Shown here: positions 1-8,224 of the stretch, piece after piece | Numbering within the stretch: position 1 is the stretch's first letter | How the letters are laid out: the number at the start of each line of letters is the position of its first letter | Assembly: GCA_019912665.1 (NCBI GenBank) | Contig: JAIOIE010000021.1 | Location: forward strand, 417,018 to 481,017 | Reading direction: 5' to 3' | Source of the DNA: Deltaproteobacteria bacterium | Lineage (GTDB): Bacteria > Desulfobacterota > GWC2-55-46 | Length of the DNA: 64,000 nucleotides | Program-made: the position numbers and the translations under genes | Notes under the pieces: model-generated | What the model was told of the DNA's origin: nothing | Seen by the model: the letters and a program-made list of their open reading frames with translations, nothing else | The model's database searches: none

Positions 1-2
1 CC

Positions 3-668
3 ACGATAGACCCCCTTGCCGAGAAGAACGCCCACATCGAGGACGAGGAGGTGCGTGGCATATACGAACGGCTCGGCGTGCCGCTCGATAAGCCGGTGCT
101 CCTCCAGGTATCGAGGTTCGACCCGTTCAAGGACCCGCTGGGCGTCATAGAGGCGTACAAGCTCGCGAAAAAATACCACGACTGCAGGCTGGTGCTTGCC
201 GGAGGCACCGCAACAGACGACCCCGAGGGCGAAAGGGTGCTCGCGGAGGTCGAGGAAAAGGCGGCAGGCGACCCGGACATACACATATTGCTTCTCCCGC
301 CCTTTAGCGACCGGGAAGTGAACGCGCTCCAGAGGGGGGCCGACATAGTGCTTCAAAAATCGACCCGCGAGGGCTTCGGCCTGGTCGTTGCAGAGGCGCT
401 CTGGAAGAAAAAGCCCGTGATAGCCGGGGACGCGGGCGGCATACCGCTCCAGGTCATAGAAGGCGTCACGGGGTTCCTGGTCCATTCGGTCGAAGGGACC
501 GCGTACAGAATACGGCAGCTCCTTGAAGACCCGGAGCGGGCAGAGAGGATGGGCGAGGCGGGGAGGGAACATATAAGGAGGAACTTCCTTACGACCCGTA
601 ATATCAGAAACTACCTCGGGATATGGACAGCCCTTGAAAGAAGGGATGAGAAGGTAATCTATATCTGA
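3..668 (+). CDS. treT: Trehalose synthase (TreT-type) glycosyltransferase, 3' part only
   Basis: The frame is open from the window edge, so the N-terminal half of the protein is missing. What remains is a GT4/GT-B C-terminal domain. It contains the NDP-sugar binding start QVSRFDPFKDPLGVI, the acidic EGFGLVVAE motif (E-x7-E) and the following GGIPLQV stretch. The wording around SRFDPFKDP and REVNALQRGADIVLQ matches TreT enzymes of Thermotoga and Pyrococcus, which make trehalose from NDP-glucose and glucose. It lies just upstream of otsA and otsB in the same direction, so the locus would hold two routes to trehalose. The specific substrate is inferred from family resemblance and context; a generic GT4 enzyme remains possible. 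Confidence 0.8.
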   Translation, partial: TIDPLAEKNAHIEDEEVRGIYERLGVPLDKPVLLQVSRFDPFKDPLGVIEAYKLAKKYHDCRLVLAGGTATDDPEGERVLAEVEEKAAGDPDIHILLLPPFSDREVNALQRGADIVLQKSTREGFGLVVAEALWKKKPVIAGDAGGIPLQVIEGVTGFLVHSVEGTAYRIRQLLEDPERAERMGEAGREHIRRNFLTTRNIRNYLGIWTALERRDEKVIYI

Positions 669-806
669 CGCCCCTTTACCCCGCGAGCCTACCTCCTAAC
701 CTCCTGTTTTAGCTTCATAAAGTTTATTAAGGGTTGCATTCCTGCACTTAACAGCTAAAATAGATGCTGGCCTGCTCTCGTGTCCGGGGCAGGCAAAAAG
801 ACGCTT

Positions 807-2267
807 ATGGAAGGATTCGCCCAAAAAAAAATAATCATCGTCTCGAACCGGGAGCCCTACAGCCTGAAAAAGGGCAGTTTCCAGAAGACAGTGGGCGGGC
901 TGGTTTCCGCTCTCGACCCGCTGATGCAGGCATCAAGGGGCGTCTGGATAGCATCGGCCCCCAAGGGGGACCAGAGAGACGGGCCGCTAAGGGTCCAGGT
1001 GCCCCCGGACTCCCCTTCCTATACCCTCCGCCTCGTCCCCTTAAGCTCCAGCGATATCGAAGGCTACTACAACGGCTACTCCAACCGGTTCCTGTGGCCG
1101 CTCTGCCATATAACGCTCGACAGGATTTACCTCACCCGCTCTTATTGGCGGAGCTATGCGCGGGTCAACAGCCTCTTTGCAAAGGCCGTTGCCGAGGAGG
1201 CCCCCGAAGATTCCATCATATGGCTGCAGGACTACCACCTGGCGCTCGCCGCGGCGGAGATACGGGCGCTACGGCCTGAAGTCTTCATCTCGCTCTTCTG
1301 GCACATACCATGGCCGCCTCACGCGGTTTTCAGGATCTGCCCTCAGAAAAAGGAGATCCTCGAAGGGCTCCTCGCGAACGACCTCCTTGGGTTTCAGCTC
1401 CCGAGCTTCATGCAGAATTTCATGACCTGCGCTGAAAGGGAATTGGGCGCCGAGGTAGACCCGGTCGAAGGCGCAATAAGGCATAAGGGACGGCTTACGC
1501 GCCTCCGGACCTTTCCCATAAGCGTCGACTTCGGCTGGTTCGAGGACGCGGCAGCCTCTCCAGAAGCGGAATCCTTCATAACGAAGTTCCTGAGAAAACG
1601 GGAGCTTGGGCATCTCAAGCTGGGCCTTAGCGTAAACAGGCTCGACTACACCAAGGGCGTCATAAAGTGCCTCGAGGCGGTTGAGCTCTTTTTCACCAAA
1701 TACCCAAAATACAAGAGAAAGTTCACGTTCATAAAAGTGGCAGTCCCCACCCGTAAGGTCGAGCCCTTCTTAAGCTACATGGAACGGGTCGAGCGGAAAG
1801 TGGAATCAATTAACAGGCGGTTCGGAAGCGGCGGCTGGAGGCCGATAGAGTACATCACCTCGAACCTTTCCCACACCGAGCTTGCGGCCCTTTACAGGAG
1901 GGCCGACCTCGCGGTAATAAGCTCTGTCTACGACGGCATGAACCTCGTTGCCAAGGAGTTCCTCGCCTCTCAGCTCGACCTCTCCGGTAGCATCCTCATA
2001 AGCGAGTTCGCTGGCGCCTCGGAGGAGATACCCGGCGTGACGGTCATTAACCCCTATGACACCGAGGCCTGCGTGGACGCTATGAAGGCGGCCCTGGAAA
2101 CGGACCCCGAGGAAAGGAAGAACAGGCTCTTGAAGGCCAGGGCGCATATCAGAAAGCACGACATCTATCACTGGGTGGAAGACATTTTTTCAACGATGAA
2201 AAGGATACAGGATGAGCAGATACCTTCTGAAGTCCGCGGACGAGGCGCGGTCGTGCTTAAAAGGTAG
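807..2267 (+). CDS. otsA: Alpha,alpha-trehalose-phosphate synthase (GT20)
   Basis: This cytoplasmic enzyme makes trehalose 6-phosphate from NDP-glucose and glucose 6-phosphate. The N-terminus has the family opening KIIIVSNREPY and the glycine loop VGGLVSALDP. Further on are LWPLCH, the nucleotide-sugar loop NRLDYTKG (near residue 280) and the C-terminal DGMNLVAKEF signature. The length of about 486 aa is normal. The start is uncertain: ATG at 807 puts KIIIVSN close to the N-terminus as in the family, while an in-frame GTG at 780 would add nine residues. Neither has a clear Shine-Dalgarno. The 3' end overlaps otsB by 56 bases, which suggests translational coupling. A glucosylglycerol-phosphate synthase is a related alternative, but the adjacent otsB favours OtsA. 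Confidence 0.92.
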   Translation: MEGFAQKKIIIVSNREPYSLKKGSFQKTVGGLVSALDPLMQASRGVWIASAPKGDQRDGPLRVQVPPDSPSYTLRLVPLSSSDIEGYYNGYSNRFLWPLCHITLDRIYLTRSYWRSYARVNSLFAKAVAEEAPEDSIIWLQDYHLALAAAEIRALRPEVFISLFWHIPWPPHAVFRICPQKKEILEGLLANDLLGFQLPSFMQNFMTCAERELGAEVDPVEGAIRHKGRLTRLRTFPISVDFGWFEDAAASPEAESFITKFLRKRELGHLKLGLSVNRLDYTKGVIKCLEAVELFFTKYPKYKRKFTFIKVAVPTRKVEPFLSYMERVERKVESINRRFGSGGWRPIEYITSNLSHTELAALYRRADLAVISSVYDGMNLVAKEFLASQLDLSGSILISEFAGASEEIPGVTVINPYDTEACVDAMKAALETDPEERKNRLLKARAHIRKHDIYHWVEDIFSTMKRIQDEQIPSEVRGRGAVVLKR

Positions 2268-3006
2268 GGACATCTCCCTTTTCCTCGACTACGACGGCAC
2301 GCTTACCCCCGTGGCCGGCAGGCCCGAGGACGCACGCCTCTCCTTCCATATGAAAGAGCTCGTTAGGATGCTCGCCGGGTCCATGCCCTTGGCCATAGTC
2401 TCAGGACGGGGCCTTTCGGACATAGAGTCGCTCGTCGGGGTCGACGGGCTCGCGTACGCCGGGAACCACGGCCTGGAGGCCGCCGCTCCCGATTTCACCA
2501 TGACATACGACATAGGACGCGCCGCGAGGGAAGAGCTAAACGGGCTCGAGCCAGCGCTCCTCCGCCTTCAGGAGAGGTGGAAGGGCGTGATATTCGAAAA
2601 CAAGGGCGTCTCGCACACCGTCCATTACAGGCTCCTCGGCTCGCGGCATTTCCCTCTTTTCAAGGAGGAGTTCGACACGACGGTCGCACCTGCCCTTTCA
2701 CGGGGCCTGGTCCGCCTCACCCAGAGCAAGAGGGCTTTCGAGATACGGGCCAGCGTCAAATGGGATAAGGGCCGGGCAATACTATGGATGCTCGAAAGAA
2801 ACCGCTTCAGGGGCACGATGCCCGTCTTTATCGGGGACGACGAGACCGACAAGGACGCCTACAGGGCGCTCGGCCCTAAAGGGCTCTCGGTGCATGTGGG
2901 GTGCGAGGCCGACGAGGCGGCCTTCCATCTCATCGCGCAGGACGAGGTCAAGGTGTTCCTCAAGCTCATCCTCGATACAAAATTAGGCGGCGTCCTTAAT
3001 AGTTAA
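2212..3006 (+). CDS. otsB: Trehalose-6-phosphate phosphatase (HAD family)
   Basis: This enzyme hydrolyses trehalose 6-phosphate to trehalose and phosphate, the second step after OtsA. The HAD motif I is FLDYDGTLTP near residue 25, with the nucleophile Asp first in DYDGT. Motif II is AIVSGR, and the metal-binding motif IV is FIGDDETDKDAY near residue 205. At 264 aa it is a normal single-domain OtsB. Its ATG lies 56 bases inside the end of otsA in another frame, so the two are almost certainly translated from one message. Nothing else in the same direction follows before the opposing protease gene. Confidence 0.94.
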   Translation: MSRYLLKSADEARSCLKGRDISLFLDYDGTLTPVAGRPEDARLSFHMKELVRMLAGSMPLAIVSGRGLSDIESLVGVDGLAYAGNHGLEAAAPDFTMTYDIGRAAREELNGLEPALLRLQERWKGVIFENKGVSHTVHYRLLGSRHFPLFKEEFDTTVAPALSRGLVRLTQSKRAFEIRASVKWDKGRAILWMLERNRFRGTMPVFIGDDETDKDAYRALGPKGLSVHVGCEADEAAFHLIAQDEVKVFLKLILDTKLGGVLNS

Positions 3007-3121
3007 CAAAAGCCTTTTGAGGTTCGATTAAAATCGTTCTCTTTTGAAAAGACCTTTCACGCGCTGCCGCGCTTTTCGGCATAAATGCCTATCAGAATTC
3101 AAATTGCGTCCTCCAAATATG

Positions 3122-4381
3122 CTACTCCCGCAAATCCCTTATCTTCCTCAATTCCCGCACTCGTTCGGCCACTGGCGGGTGCGAGTAATGAAACGCGGCA
3201 TAAAGCGGGTGCGGGTGCAGGTTCGATAGGTTGTCCCTGGATAGCTTTATGAGCGCGGACGCCATCGAAGAAGGATCATTGCTTATCTCGGCTGCGAACC
3301 GGTCGGCCCTTTTCTCGCGCCGCCTTGAAAGCCAGGCGAAGAGTGGGCCGAAGGGGACGCCCACCATGGAAGCGAGAAAGCCCAGCAGCACCATGAGCGC
3401 GTAAAACGATGCGCCCTCAAAACCGAACGCCCTCTCAAGAAGGCCGCTTTCAATTATCCTGTAGGAGATATAAAGGGCCGCAAGGCTAAGTAGCTCCATG
3501 GCCACGAGGCCCTTGAGGAGATGCCTTCCCTTCCAGTGTCCTGCCTCGTGTGCGAGGACCGATATTATCTCCTCCTTCCCGAGCTTCTTTAGAAGCGTGT
3601 CGTAGAGCACTATCCTCTTTACGCTTCCTATCCCGGTGAAATAGGCGTTCGTATGCAAGGTGCGCCTGGACGCGTCCACCTTAAGGACCTTCCCCACCCG
3701 TATGCCTGCTTTTTTCAGGACCTCCTTTATACCGTCCCGGAGGCCGGGGTCGTCGACCTCATCGAACCTGTTGAAAAGCGGCTCTATAAGGTAAGGCGAG
3801 ACGTACATCATGAATATCGTAAACCCGAGGAACAGGAGCCATATCCAGAGCCACCATAGCCCGGGGCTTAAGGTGATTATCCAGAGCCCGGCCGATATCA
3901 GGAAAAGCGCCAGTACCGACGAGATGGCAAGGGACTTGGCGAAGTCGGCGGCCCATAGCCCCGGGGTCATGGCGCTGAACCCGAACTTCCTCTCTATCCT
4001 GAAGACGCGCCAGAAAGCGAACAGCGCACTGACGAGCGTCTCCGCAACGATGAGGAGCATGAAAAAGAGCGCTCCCGAGGCTATGAAGCCGCCCCCGATG
4101 GAAGCTATCCACCTGTCATAGGGCTTAAGGAGAAACAGCACGAAAACCAGCACTGTCAATGACCCGGCGAGCTTCTCAATTATTCCGTGCCTTGCGTTCT
4201 CGACCGTATAGTCCCTTGAACGCGCCAGGAAATCCCGGTCGATGTGCCCCTCGAAGCCGGGCGGCACCTCGCCCCACCTCTCTTCCAGGTGTCTGATGTT
4301 CAGCAATTCGAGCGCCAGCCTGTACCCGGCCGCGGCCAAGTACAGTCCGAGTATGATGACAAGGGCTGGCGAAAGGTCCAT
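3122..4381 (-). CDS. M48 family (Ste24/CAAX protease-like) membrane metalloprotease
   Basis: This is a 419-aa integral membrane zinc protease. The zinc motif HEAGH sits near residue 278 (plus-strand bases 3536-3550), with a downstream glutamate in the RREKRADRFAAEIS helix, as in M48A proteins. Several hydrophobic segments precede the catalytic part: residues about 5-25, 70-90, 97-117, 150-170 and 175-195. More follow it, which is the multi-pass Ste24/HtpX arrangement. The N-terminal soluble loop before TM2 is also typical of the M48_N domain. A role in membrane-protein quality control is inferred from the family; no substrate can be read from context. It converges with otsB and is divergent from the next plus-strand gene. 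Confidence 0.9.
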   Translation of the reverse strand: MDLSPALVIILGLYLAAAGYRLALELLNIRHLEERWGEVPPGFEGHIDRDFLARSRDYTVENARHGIIEKLAGSLTVLVFVLFLLKPYDRWIASIGGGFIASGALFFMLLIVAETLVSALFAFWRVFRIERKFGFSAMTPGLWAADFAKSLAISSVLALFLISAGLWIITLSPGLWWLWIWLLFLGFTIFMMYVSPYLIEPLFNRFDEVDDPGLRDGIKEVLKKAGIRVGKVLKVDASRRTLHTNAYFTGIGSVKRIVLYDTLLKKLGKEEIISVLAHEAGHWKGRHLLKGLVAMELLSLAALYISYRIIESGLLERAFGFEGASFYALMVLLGFLASMVGVPFGPLFAWLSRRREKRADRFAAEISNDPSSMASALIKLSRDNLSNLHPHPLYAAFHYSHPPVAERVRELRKIRDLRE

Positions 4382-4607
4382 TATCGGATTCTACACCGGA
4401 TTTCCGGGCAGCGGAAAGGGGTATACGTCAGCGCTTCTCCCTTGACAGACAGCCGGGGCCGTGCTAAGGATGACATGTCCCAATCTATCCTGAAACCTGA
4501 ACGAAAAACGGGCATCCGGCTGCCGGGCCCGTATTCGTATTTTTCAATCCGGAGAAAGGGAGCGGGCCCGTATTTCACTTTGCGCCGCCCGAACGCTGAA
4601 GTCGCGC
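4382..4607. other. Divergent intergenic region
   Basis: These 226 bases separate the divergent M48 protease and the secreted hypothetical gene, so both promoters should lie here. I see no convincing -35/-10 pair, repeat or small gene. Confidence 0.4.
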
Positions 4608-5672
4608 ATGGGAGTTCTTTCCAGGTCTATCACTGGCCTTTTCGCGGTCCTTTCCTTTTCGGGCCACGCTTACGGCGACGCCATGTGCAACCACGCGGAT
4701 GTCGAGAGGCTAGGCCTATACCTGAACAAGGGGCAGGTTGCCGAGAAGGCGGGCCGCACGCTCGATGCGCTCCTTTTTTTCAGGGCAGCGGATTCGTTCT
4801 GCGGAAACCGCGCCGAGGCCATGAAGGGCCTTCAGCGCATCGGCGCCAGGATGGGGTCTGCTGCCGAAAAAGAGGGACGGTTATTCTCAGGGAAAAACAT
4901 ACTTTCAAGGGTTCCTGACGAGGACTGCCGGAGATGGGCCCGACACACATCTATATTGCCGAACCCGTACGAGCCGGCCGTGCCGGGGCTGTGCGTGGCC
5001 TCCTCCGGCGGAATGAGAGTGGAGATCGAGCGCTCCGCCGGCGCATACGAATGGTACGAGGCCACATATAATTACAGGGAATCCGACTCGCTTGTGATGA
5101 AGGGCGTGAAATCCAATTCTTCGGACCTGGGCGCAGCCGATAGGGCCTTCAGGCACTTCAAATCGAGGGAGCGCCTGAATTTCCCAGGCTACTCCATCGA
5201 CCCGGCCCATCTGGCCCTGCTGAGGGGCGCCTCATCCTCGAACCTGGATTCCATACTGTCAAAAGAGGAGCGGTCGTATGCCGAGACGAGGAACTGCAGG
5301 GAGTCCCTCGGTATCCTCGATTCGGCTATGAAATGGGCTGTCCTGATAGGGGAGTCCGGCACGGCGCGGGTCTTCTCCCGCGCGGCGCTCAGGGCCGAGG
5401 AGGCGCTTAAGGGGACCTCCGTAAGGGAACTGCACGACGCGATAGAATTCTATGCCTTTGCCGGCGAATCAGAGCCCTTCGCAAAGGTCGCGAGGAGGGC
5501 GGATGAGCTCGGGCTTGCCGCAATGAAGGAGAACGAGCCGGAAAAGGCCCTCAATTTCTTCAAACTCTCGCGGAACGAGCAGCTTATCAAAAAAGCGGAA
5601 TCGCTCGCCGAAAAGGTGCGGAAAGCAAGGTCAAAGGGAAAGAAGAACGAAGGCCCGGCCCGCTCCCTGTAG
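4608..5672 (+). CDS. Hypothetical exported helical-repeat protein
   Basis: I do not recognise a family for this 354-aa protein. The N-terminus (MGVLSRS followed by a hydrophobic stretch ending in SGHAYGDA) looks like a cleavable Sec signal, so it is probably periplasmic. The N-terminal part (LNKGQVAEKAGRTLDALLFF) and the C-terminal part (KENEPEKALNFFKLSRNEQL) resemble TPR-type helical pairs. Several cysteines lie after the signal. The last 28 codons are lysine/arginine rich and overlap the 3' end of the convergent slt gene by 86 bases. Its TPR-like content matches the neighbouring lytic transglycosylase, so a cell-envelope role is possible, but that is only context. Confidence 0.7.
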   Translation: MGVLSRSITGLFAVLSFSGHAYGDAMCNHADVERLGLYLNKGQVAEKAGRTLDALLFFRAADSFCGNRAEAMKGLQRIGARMGSAAEKEGRLFSGKNILSRVPDEDCRRWARHTSILPNPYEPAVPGLCVASSGGMRVEIERSAGAYEWYEATYNYRESDSLVMKGVKSNSSDLGAADRAFRHFKSRERLNFPGYSIDPAHLALLRGASSSNLDSILSKEERSYAETRNCRESLGILDSAMKWAVLIGESGTARVFSRAALRAEEALKGTSVRELHDAIEFYAFAGESEPFAKVARRADELGLAAMKENEPEKALNFFKLSRNEQLIKKAESLAEKVRKARSKGKKNEGPARSL

Positions 5673-7989
5673 AGGCGTAGACCGGCCTCTCCCCGCTTGC
5701 ATCGGCCTCGCCCGGGTCTTTTGTCTTGCCGCCGTACGGCTCAATCCTCCGTATCCTCTCGACCGGGTCCTCCCCCGCAAGCCTCAGGAATTCGGCATAG
5801 CTCCTCAATACCCTTTTCGAATAGGCCCTTGTCTCTTCATAGGGAATAGATTCCACGAACTCATCGAGCTCGAATGGCAGGGTCCTGCCCCACCTCTCGG
5901 CCGCCTTCGGCCCGGCGTTATAGCCGGATATCGCTAGCGCAAGGTCGCCGTTAAACCTCTCCAGCAGATGCCCCAGGTACCATGACCCGAATCTTATGCT
6001 GGTGGCGGGCTCGAAAAGGCTCCCTTCCGCGAAGCTTTCACCGAGCCTGGCCGCTATGCCCTTCCCGGTCGACGGCATTATCTGCATCATCCCGAGCGCG
6101 CCCACAGGCGAGACCGCGCCGGGGTTGAAATGGCTCTCTTCGCGCGCGACCGCCGCCACAAGGAACGGGTCGACGGGAATTCCGGATTTCTCCCTGACGG
6201 ACTCGACAATCCAGAGCGGGAACCCGAGGTGCAGTAGCTCCCTCTCCGCCGAGAGGTGGAGCCTGTATATCCTGAAAGCCCTGTAATAGTCACCGGCCTC
6301 ATAAAGGAGCATTGCGAGCTCGGCAAGGTCAGCCCGCTTGCCAGAGTGAGCCGACGCAATCCTCTCAAGCTCATTGGCGGCCTCTTCACGTAAGCCCAAC
6401 GTAAGTAGCTCCCTTGCCGCCCTGTAGCCGGGCTCTCCAGAGAAAACGCTTTCGCCCTGCAATCCTTCCAGGGGAGGCCGCGGGTTTGATTTCAATGCGC
6501 TTGCCGGGACCGCCCTCGCATCCGACAGCGCCGATACAGTTTCGTTTTCGAGCCCTCTGGCCCTCGAAGCGGCCATGAGGCAATAGAAGGTATCGGGAGC
6601 CTTGGCGCAAACCTCCCCGTAGCCCCCGGCCGCCTCCCCGGCCCTTCCGAGGTTCTCAGCGCTCCTTGCCTTCCAGTAGCGAGACCTTGTGGTGTCCCTG
6701 CCGCCGGGCTTCGCTACGAGATAGTGCGAAAAGCCTTCGTAGGCTTCTTCATACCTGCCGGAAGCGTACGAGCCCCATGCAAGGTTCCAGAACGCGTCGT
6801 CCGAGACGGGGCTGTTGGCGAAATTCGAGAGTACCTTCTTATAGAGCTTCATCGCACCCTCGGGGTCTTTGTCTTCCTTGAGCTGGCCGAGGAGCATCAA
6901 TACCCTTACATGCTCGTCGCTTGCCGGAAATTTCACCGAAAGCCTCTTAAGGGCCTCTTCCGCCCCGCCCACACCACCCTGCCTTACCGAGGAGAGCGCG
7001 TACCAGTAGAGCGCTTCCGCCTCCATGGCCGGCCTCTCGGCTGAAAGATGCTCTTTAAGGAGCTTCTCGGCCTGGGCATACTTCTTCTGCCTTGAGAGCG
7101 CGACCGCGGTCTTGACGGACGCCTTACCTTTGAATTCGGACGAGCCGCTTAAGCTTTTATACTCCTCAATGGCGGCCTCGAAGGAGGCGGATCTTAAAAG
7201 CCCCTCTGCCCTCCTGAACCTCTCCTCCGGCGTTAATTTTGCGCCACTCACCCCGGCTGAATCGAGTTCAGCGAGCTTCTTATGGGCCTTTTGGCCGATG
7301 GCGGCCGCGGGCTGCCCGATTGCCAGTCCCTTAAGGTGCACGACGGCCTTTTCCGGTGCGCCTGATTTTATGTAGGATTCGGAAAGCAAAAGGGTCGCAT
7401 CAGTGGAAAGGTGGCTCCGTGGATGCTTTTTAATGAATTTCTCGAATGTTTCAGCTGACTTCTGGAAATCCGCACCCTCGAAAAAGGCAGCGGCGCTGAG
7501 ATACCCGGCCTTTTCGGCGAGCAAATATGACGGATAGGATAGTATAATGGATTCATAGGCGGTTGCAGCCTCCGCATGGAGGCCCTGCGCGGAAAGGGCC
7601 CTGGCCCTGTAAAAAAGCAGATAATCGTCTATGCCTGAAAGGCCTGCGGATTCTTCAAGGAAGGTAAGCGCGCCGGGATCCCCCTCCTCGATTGCAAGGA
7701 GGGCCTGTAGAAATGCCGCTCTCGGGGCCCATTCCGAGTCCGGAAAGAGCCTTCGGACCTCCGCAAAGGACCTCCTGGCTTCGGCCCTGTTTCCCTCGTC
7801 CTTCATCCTCTGCGCGAACCTGAAAAGCGGCTCAGGCTCGGCCTTACGATATTGGGATTGAGCGGCCTCCGGGGCCGTTACCTGACTGGTTTTTATGAAA
7901 AAAGCGTGAGCGGGTCCGGTAAAAAAGAGCTGGAGCGAGAGCGCGGAAACCAGGGCCGGTATATGAAGGCTCCTTTTAATCGAAGCCAT
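5587..7989 (-). CDS. slt: Soluble lytic murein transglycosylase with TPR superhelix
   Basis: This periplasmic enzyme cleaves peptidoglycan glycan strands with formation of 1,6-anhydro-MurNAc. The start is ATG 7989, preceded by a strong Shine-Dalgarno GGAGGTG; an upstream in-frame ATG at 8010 lacks one. MASIKRSLHIPALV begins a signal peptide ending near AHA. Roughly 500 residues of TPR-like helices follow. The GH23 domain then has the catalytic Glu in AREESHFNP, then GALGMMQIMPSTG and ISGYNAGPKAAERW. The product is about 800 aa, somewhat longer than E. coli Slt70. A tail of some 60 residues after the catalytic domain has no recognised domain, and its end overlaps the opposing hypothetical gene. 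Confidence 0.93.
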   Translation of the reverse strand: MASIKRSLHIPALVSALSLQLFFTGPAHAFFIKTSQVTAPEAAQSQYRKAEPEPLFRFAQRMKDEGNRAEARRSFAEVRRLFPDSEWAPRAAFLQALLAIEEGDPGALTFLEESAGLSGIDDYLLFYRARALSAQGLHAEAATAYESIILSYPSYLLAEKAGYLSAAAFFEGADFQKSAETFEKFIKKHPRSHLSTDATLLLSESYIKSGAPEKAVVHLKGLAIGQPAAAIGQKAHKKLAELDSAGVSGAKLTPEERFRRAEGLLRSASFEAAIEEYKSLSGSSEFKGKASVKTAVALSRQKKYAQAEKLLKEHLSAERPAMEAEALYWYALSSVRQGGVGGAEEALKRLSVKFPASDEHVRVLMLLGQLKEDKDPEGAMKLYKKVLSNFANSPVSDDAFWNLAWGSYASGRYEEAYEGFSHYLVAKPGGRDTTRSRYWKARSAENLGRAGEAAGGYGEVCAKAPDTFYCLMAASRARGLENETVSALSDARAVPASALKSNPRPPLEGLQGESVFSGEPGYRAARELLTLGLREEAANELERIASAHSGKRADLAELAMLLYEAGDYYRAFRIYRLHLSAERELLHLGFPLWIVESVREKSGIPVDPFLVAAVAREESHFNPGAVSPVGALGMMQIMPSTGKGIAARLGESFAEGSLFEPATSIRFGSWYLGHLLERFNGDLALAISGYNAGPKAAERWGRTLPFELDEFVESIPYEETRAYSKRVLRSYAEFLRLAGEDPVERIRRIEPYGGKTKDPGEADASGERPVYASTGSGPGLRSSFPLTLLSAPFRRAIPLF

Positions 7990-8224
7990 CGGGCACCTCC
8001 ATCGCCGCATTATACCACAAGCCCGCTCTCATTCAAGAGCGGGACCGTATGAACGAGACCCGGAAAAGCTGTAATAAATGCAGGTCCTGGTGTATAATTG
8101 CGGTCAATCAAATGTATTTCTATAATATCGGCCGTCAGAATTAAAAAATTAAAAAAGGTTTTATTCTGGCCGGCAGGTGTGAAAGCGGATTTAAGACACT
8201 CTTATATATTTTTCAGGGGAACTC

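Noticed and set aside
764..1279. Plus-strand open frame in another frame of otsA
   Set aside because: It overlaps the well-supported otsA and shows Pro/Arg bias with no domain.
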